Below, piece by piece: positions 4,832 through 7,232 of a stretch of 7,232 nucleotides of DNA. Source of the stretch: Sulfurimonas sp. (GTDB lineage Bacteria > Campylobacterota > Campylobacteria > Campylobacterales > Sulfurimonadaceae); assembly GCA_022712775.1 (NCBI GenBank), contig JAFLJZ010000279.1, positions 1 through 7,232 on the forward strand. Reading direction: 5' to 3'. The notes under the pieces were generated by a model. It ran no database searches and was not told the origin of the DNA. It was given only the letters and a program-made list of their open reading frames with translations. Made by a program: the position numbers and the translations under genes. Position 1 is the stretch's first letter, and every line of letters starts with the position of its first letter.

Positions 4832-5583
4832 TTTTCACCCTTGAAAAGCTTACTTAACTCTGTAGAAAAGGGGAAAATAATAGTATTTGTCTTATCGCTA
4901 GATATATCACTTAGTGTCTGAAGGTATCGTAACTGTATTCCCAAATCATTTTCACTTAGCTTCTTAGCAGCTGCAAGTATGTTCTCACTCGCTTCAAGTT
5001 CCCCTTTAGCATTAATTACTTTTGCACGGCGTTCACGCTCTGCCTCTGCTTGTTTAGCAATAGCCCTAACCATGCTCTCATCCAAGTCTATATGTTTAAT
5101 CTCCACATTTGAGATTTTAATACCCCAAGCATCAGTTTGTTTATCTAAAATATTTTGAATATCAGTATTGAGTCTTTCTCTTTCAGCTAACATCTCATCA
5201 AGTTCATGTCCACCAAGGACTGAACGAAGAGTTGTCTGTGCTAATTGACTCGTAGCTGTATGAAAATCTTCCACCTGGATGATCGCCTTTTCGGGATTGA
5301 TGACACGAAAATAGACAACTGCATTCACATGAACAGACACATTATCATGTGAAATTACATCTTGAGTAGGTACATCAAGAACAATAGTACGCAAATCAAC
5401 CCTTACCATCTGTTGAATAAAGGGAATCAATATAATAAGTCCTGGGCCCTTAACACCCGTAAAACGACCAAGTGTAAAAATTACACCACGTTGGTACTCC
5501 CGTAAAATACGAATAGACATCGATAAAAATATAATTACAAATATAACGATATATATTCCTGTAATAGGTAAATCAAAATACAT
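4828..5583 (-). CDS. Slipin (stomatin-like SPFH/band 7 membrane protein)
   Basis: A 251-residue membrane-anchored scaffold of the prokaryotic stomatin type, thought to assemble into rings at the membrane. Residues 6-22 form one transmembrane helix, followed by REYQRGVIFTLGRF (29-41), the start of the SPFH domain that extends to about 185. Residues 178-212 (AEAERERRAKVINAKGELEA) form the charged coiled coil typical of slipins. The tail contains a hydrophobic patch, NTIIFPF (233-239), like the site in Pyrococcus stomatin PH1511 that its partner NfeD protease PH1510 cleaves. The gene starts 3 nt after nfeD with AAGGAG in the last codons of nfeD, 7 nt from the ATG, and overlaps upp by 4 nt. The slipin-NfeD pairing is a known conserved operon. 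Here the gene is intact while its NfeD partner is broken. Confidence 0.92.
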   Translation of the reverse strand: MYFDLPITGIYIVIFVIIFLSMSIRILREYQRGVIFTLGRFTGVKGPGLIILIPFIQQMVRVDLRTIVLDVPTQDVISHDNVSVHVNAVVYFRVINPEKAIIQVEDFHTATSQLAQTTLRSVLGGHELDEMLAERERLNTDIQNILDKQTDAWGIKISNVEIKHIDLDESMVRAIAKQAEAERERRAKVINAKGELEASENILAAAKKLSENDLGIQLRYLQTLSDISSDKTNTIIFPFSTELSKLFKGEK

Positions 5584-5586
5584 CTC

Positions 5587-6438
5587 TTACTCCTTAATTG
5601 GTTTAACACTCAAAACAAGACCAGAGAGTTCAATAACTTCAACTCTTTGACCAACATTTAACTTATTTTGACTTATTGTACTCCATGTTTCACCATGACA
5701 ATGAACAAGGTAACCTTTCTCATTTGATTCTATCACCTCAGCAGTACTCCCAATCATTTCTTCTATCCCTGTAACAACTTTTCCATTACGTGCATTTATA
5801 AAAAGTTTCATCACTAAGATAAAAAATGAAAGACTTACTAAAGTAAAGGCTATGATTAATGGGATTGATACACTGCTACCTAAAGTATCTGCATCAAAGA
5901 GTAAAAATGAACCAAAAGAAAAAGCAATAACACCTCCAATTCCGAGTATTCCAAATCCAGAGATAAAAACCTCTGCAATCATAAAAGATACACCCAATAA
6001 TATTAGCAATAATCCTGCATAATTAAAAGGAATCATATTTAAAGCGTAAAGAGCTATCACACCAGCAATTACACCGATAACACCAGGGACTATTGCACCT
6101 GGATTCATCAACTCAAAAAATATACCATACATAGCTATAAGTAAAAATATATACGCGATATTTGGGTTCGTGATTATAGATAAAATACGTGTTTTGAAAT
6201 TAGCATCATAGTTTAATATCACAGCCTCATTTGTATTAAGCGTGATGTTTTTGTCCAAAATTTTCACACTTCTTCCATCTAACTTCTTTAAAAGCGCCTC
6301 AGTATCATCAGCCATTAAATCAATAACACCAGACTTTAAAGCATCTCTAGCAGATAGACTTTTTCCCTCTTTAACAGCTTCTATAGCCCAAGAAGCATTG
6401 CGGTCATTTAACTGTGCTAAACTTTTTATATACGCCAT
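5587..6438 (-). CDS. C-terminal fragment of NfeD (end of protease domain, membrane helices, OB-fold)
   Basis: This is a 283-codon open stretch if translation restarts at the ATG at 6438-6436, 48 nt after the internal stop. It contains AYIKSLAQLNDRNASWA, then four or five membrane helices between about residues 80 and 215, and the C-terminal OB-fold NfeD domain (220-283). The ATG is an ordinary internal methionine of the NfeD family, and I see no good ribosome binding site before it; GAGAAAAAAG is about 15 nt away. Independent expression is therefore doubtful. If made, it could still contact the slipin through the OB-fold, but it has no nucleophile and starts after the predicted catalytic Lys. 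Confidence 0.5.
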   Translation of the reverse strand: MAYIKSLAQLNDRNASWAIEAVKEGKSLSARDALKSGVIDLMADDTEALLKKLDGRSVKILDKNITLNTNEAVILNYDANFKTRILSIITNPNIAYIFLLIAMYGIFFELMNPGAIVPGVIGVIAGVIALYALNMIPFNYAGLLLILLGVSFMIAEVFISGFGILGIGGVIAFSFGSFLLFDADTLGSSVSIPLIIAFTLVSLSFFILVMKLFINARNGKVVTGIEEMIGSTAEVIESNEKGYLVHCHGETWSTISQNKLNVGQRVEVIELSGLVLSVKPIKE

Positions 6439-6486
6439 AGCATCATTAATAACTTTTTTCTCTAAAATACCGAGAGTACTGGTATT

Positions 6487-6876
6487 TTAATCTTTACTCT
6501 TTGGCATTATACTAACAGGAGTAGCTGCACCAAGGTTTGTTCCAGGTGCCATCGCAGCAACATGGGAGGCGTAAAGAAGATATGTTCCTGCACTAGCCGC
6601 TCTTGCACCTTTTGGTGATACATATGTTACCACTGGAATCGAACTATTGGTAATTTCTTGAATCATCTCACGCATAGAGGAAGAAAGACCTCCGGGAGTA
6701 TCAAGTTCAATTAAAATAATATTAGAATCTTTAAGTGTGGCGAATACTATACCCTCTTTAAGGTAGCTACTACTCGCAGGACCGATAGCCCCTCTTATCT
6801 CCAACTTGACAATCGTTGAAGTAGAAGAATAAAGAGGAAAAGCGAATAAAATAAATAAAAATAATAAATGTTTCAT
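6487..6876 (-). CDS. N-terminal fragment of NfeD (signal peptide and first part of the protease domain)
   Basis: This is the 129-residue product expected if the TAA is obeyed. It begins with a hydrophobic signal sequence (MKHLLFLFILFAFPLYSS), then IVKLEIRGAIGPASSSYL, the LDTPGGLSSSMREMI loop and the nucleophile segment ARAASAGTYLLYA (S95), and stops just after the conserved GTNLGAATP. It would be exported but lacks the predicted catalytic lysine and all membrane helices, so an active protease is unlikely. Confidence 0.55.
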   Translation of the reverse strand: MKHLLFLFILFAFPLYSSTSTIVKLEIRGAIGPASSSYLKEGIVFATLKDSNIILIELDTPGGLSSSMREMIQEITNSSIPVVTYVSPKGARAASAGTYLLYASHVAAMAPGTNLGAATPVSIMPKSKD

Positions 6877-6897
6877 CGTCTAAGACCTTAAAAGGAA

Positions 6898-6925
6898 TTT
6901 ACCTGAATCTCTGTAACCTTATAAT
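6898..6925 (+). promoter_or_regulatory. Possible promoter reading toward the CRISPR array
   Basis: A perfect TATAAT lies at 6920-6925 on the plus strand, with TTTACC at 6898-6903 (16-nt spacer, 4 of 6 matches to TTGACA). A transcript would start near 6932 and run about 90 nt before the first repeat. The same bases on the other strand (TATAAG, 6923-6918) could serve nfeD. The region is AT-rich, so chance matches are likely. Confidence 0.35.
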
Positions 6926-6942
6926 TTATTTTATTCTTATAG

Positions 6943-6963
6943 AGCTTAATACCCCTTTAAGCT
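6943..6963. repeat. Short inverted repeat in the nfeD-CRISPR intergenic region
   Basis: AGCTTAA and TTAAGCT are perfect reverse complements around TACCCCT. It lies just downstream of the possible leader promoter and 60 bp before the first CRISPR repeat. No T-run follows. It could be a small hairpin in the leader transcript or have no role. Confidence 0.3.
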
Positions 6964-7022
6964 TATATGATATATATAAATCAGGAAAATTTATCTCTAA
7001 AATAAAAGGTCTTGAAAAGCTG

Positions 7023-7232
7023 GTTATAGCCCCCTTTCTCACTCGGATACGCTATACTTATCTTTCACATGGTAAGAACTATGCCTACGTTATAGCCCCC
7101 TTTCTCACTCGGATACGCTATACTCATCGTTGCTCGTAGAACAGCGGCAGCAGGGTTATAGCCCCCTTTCTCACTCGGATACGCTATACTAAAGGTGCGA
7201 TTGAGGGTTTTACTGCTTGGTTATAGCCCCCT
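7023..7232 (+). CRISPR. Start of a CRISPR array, 36-bp repeats, probably type II-C; continues past the window
   Basis: Three identical 36-bp repeats lie at 7023-7058, 7089-7124 and 7155-7190, and the first 13 bases of a fourth at 7220-7232. Spacers are 30, 30 and 29 bp (7059-7088, 7125-7154, 7191-7219) and unrelated to one another. The repeat begins GTTATAGCCCCC, has the core CCCTTTCTCAC, and ends GCTATACT; TATAGC near the start is the reverse complement of GCTATA near the end. Repeat and spacer lengths and the GTTnTAG start fit type II-C. From memory the repeat agrees with the Neisseria meningitidis repeat at about 25 of 36 positions. The last six bases, TATACT, form a -10-like element, as in Neisseria and Campylobacter arrays where each repeat carries a promoter. 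No cas gene or tracrRNA is visible here. Confidence 0.96.

Larger units (their letters stand above)
5587..6876 (-). pseudogene. nfeD: Membrane-bound ClpP-class serine protease NfeD, interrupted by one in-frame stop codon
   Basis: Read as one frame, this is 429 codons, a normal size for long-form NfeD, with a single internal TAA at codon 130 (6489-6487). The frame is unchanged across it: codons 131-147 read NTSTLGILEKKVINDAM and lead straight into AYIKSLAQLNDRN, a well-conserved NfeD segment. The order is signal peptide (about 1-18), ClpP-like protease domain (about 22-220), several membrane helices (about 235-365) and a C-terminal OB-fold NfeD domain (about 370-428). S95 in ARAASAGTY is the expected nucleophile. 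By eye, K141 matches the catalytic Lys of Pyrococcus 1510-N (S97/K138). The stop lies between the two, so neither fragment holds the dyad. AAGG lies 9 nt before the ATG, and TATAAG at 6923-6918 is a possible -10. A sequencing error is possible. Confidence 0.85.

Noticed and set aside
6439..6489. A frameshift splitting nfeD into two genes
   Set aside because: Both parts are in the same frame (start 6876 and ATG 6438 differ by a multiple of three), and the bases between read as NfeD-like codons. It is a single stop codon, not a frameshift.
6936..6971. A degenerate first CRISPR repeat (CTTATAG followed by CCCCTTT)
   Set aside because: The spacing is wrong: the gap to the first true repeat would be about 51 bases instead of 30, and the rest of the 36 bases does not align.
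6877..7022. A tracrRNA anti-repeat beside the array
   Set aside because: No stretch complementary to the repeat beyond a few bases was found here or elsewhere in the window.

Overview
The window looks like a chromosomal piece of an AT-rich Campylobacterota bacterium, probably Sulfurimonas-like. That placement is an inference from the low GC content, a three-domain desulforubrerythrin of the type known from Campylobacter jejuni, a PerR-type Fur protein beside peroxide-detoxifying genes, and a CRISPR repeat of the Neisseria/Campylobacter II-C kind. No alignment could be run.

Left part (1-2343): the 5' end of metK (minus strand) is followed upstream by an intergenic stretch packed with small hairpins. 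Next come desulforubrerythrin (minus), a divergent perR-like regulator (plus) and a typical 2-Cys peroxiredoxin (plus). Three copies of a Fur/PerR-type palindrome with core GGATAATTATTATCC or close variants lie in front of these three genes. In the two divergent promoters the TTATCC half-site falls exactly at the -35 position, 17 nt from a perfect TATAAT. The perR -10 is so close to the ATG that its mRNA is probably leaderless. The block reads as a small, self-regulated peroxide-stress regulon.

Middle (2341-4205): a PAS-only protein without an output domain (minus) and a divergent protein of unknown function with a PD...EVR motif resembling PD-(D/E)XK nucleases (plus). An imperfect palindrome lies between them.

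Right part (4208-6876, minus strand): an apparent operon nfeD - slipin (stomatin/SPFH) - upp. The genes are tightly packed, with a 3-nt gap and then an ATGA overlap. The nfeD gene is broken by one in-frame TAA placed between the Ser nucleophile and the predicted catalytic Lys of its ClpP-class protease domain, so the membrane protease expected to act on the slipin is probably not made intact.

Right edge (7023-7232): the start of a CRISPR array with three complete 36-bp repeats, a fourth cut by the window end, and 29-30-bp spacers. The repeat closely resembles the Neisseria type II-C repeat as I remember it and ends in TATACT, a -10-like element, suggesting a promoter inside each repeat. No cas gene is in the window. 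No gene-free stretch exceeds 300 bases. The novel-system candidates are the operator geometry, the broken NfeD, the hairpin block and the array; none is proven new.
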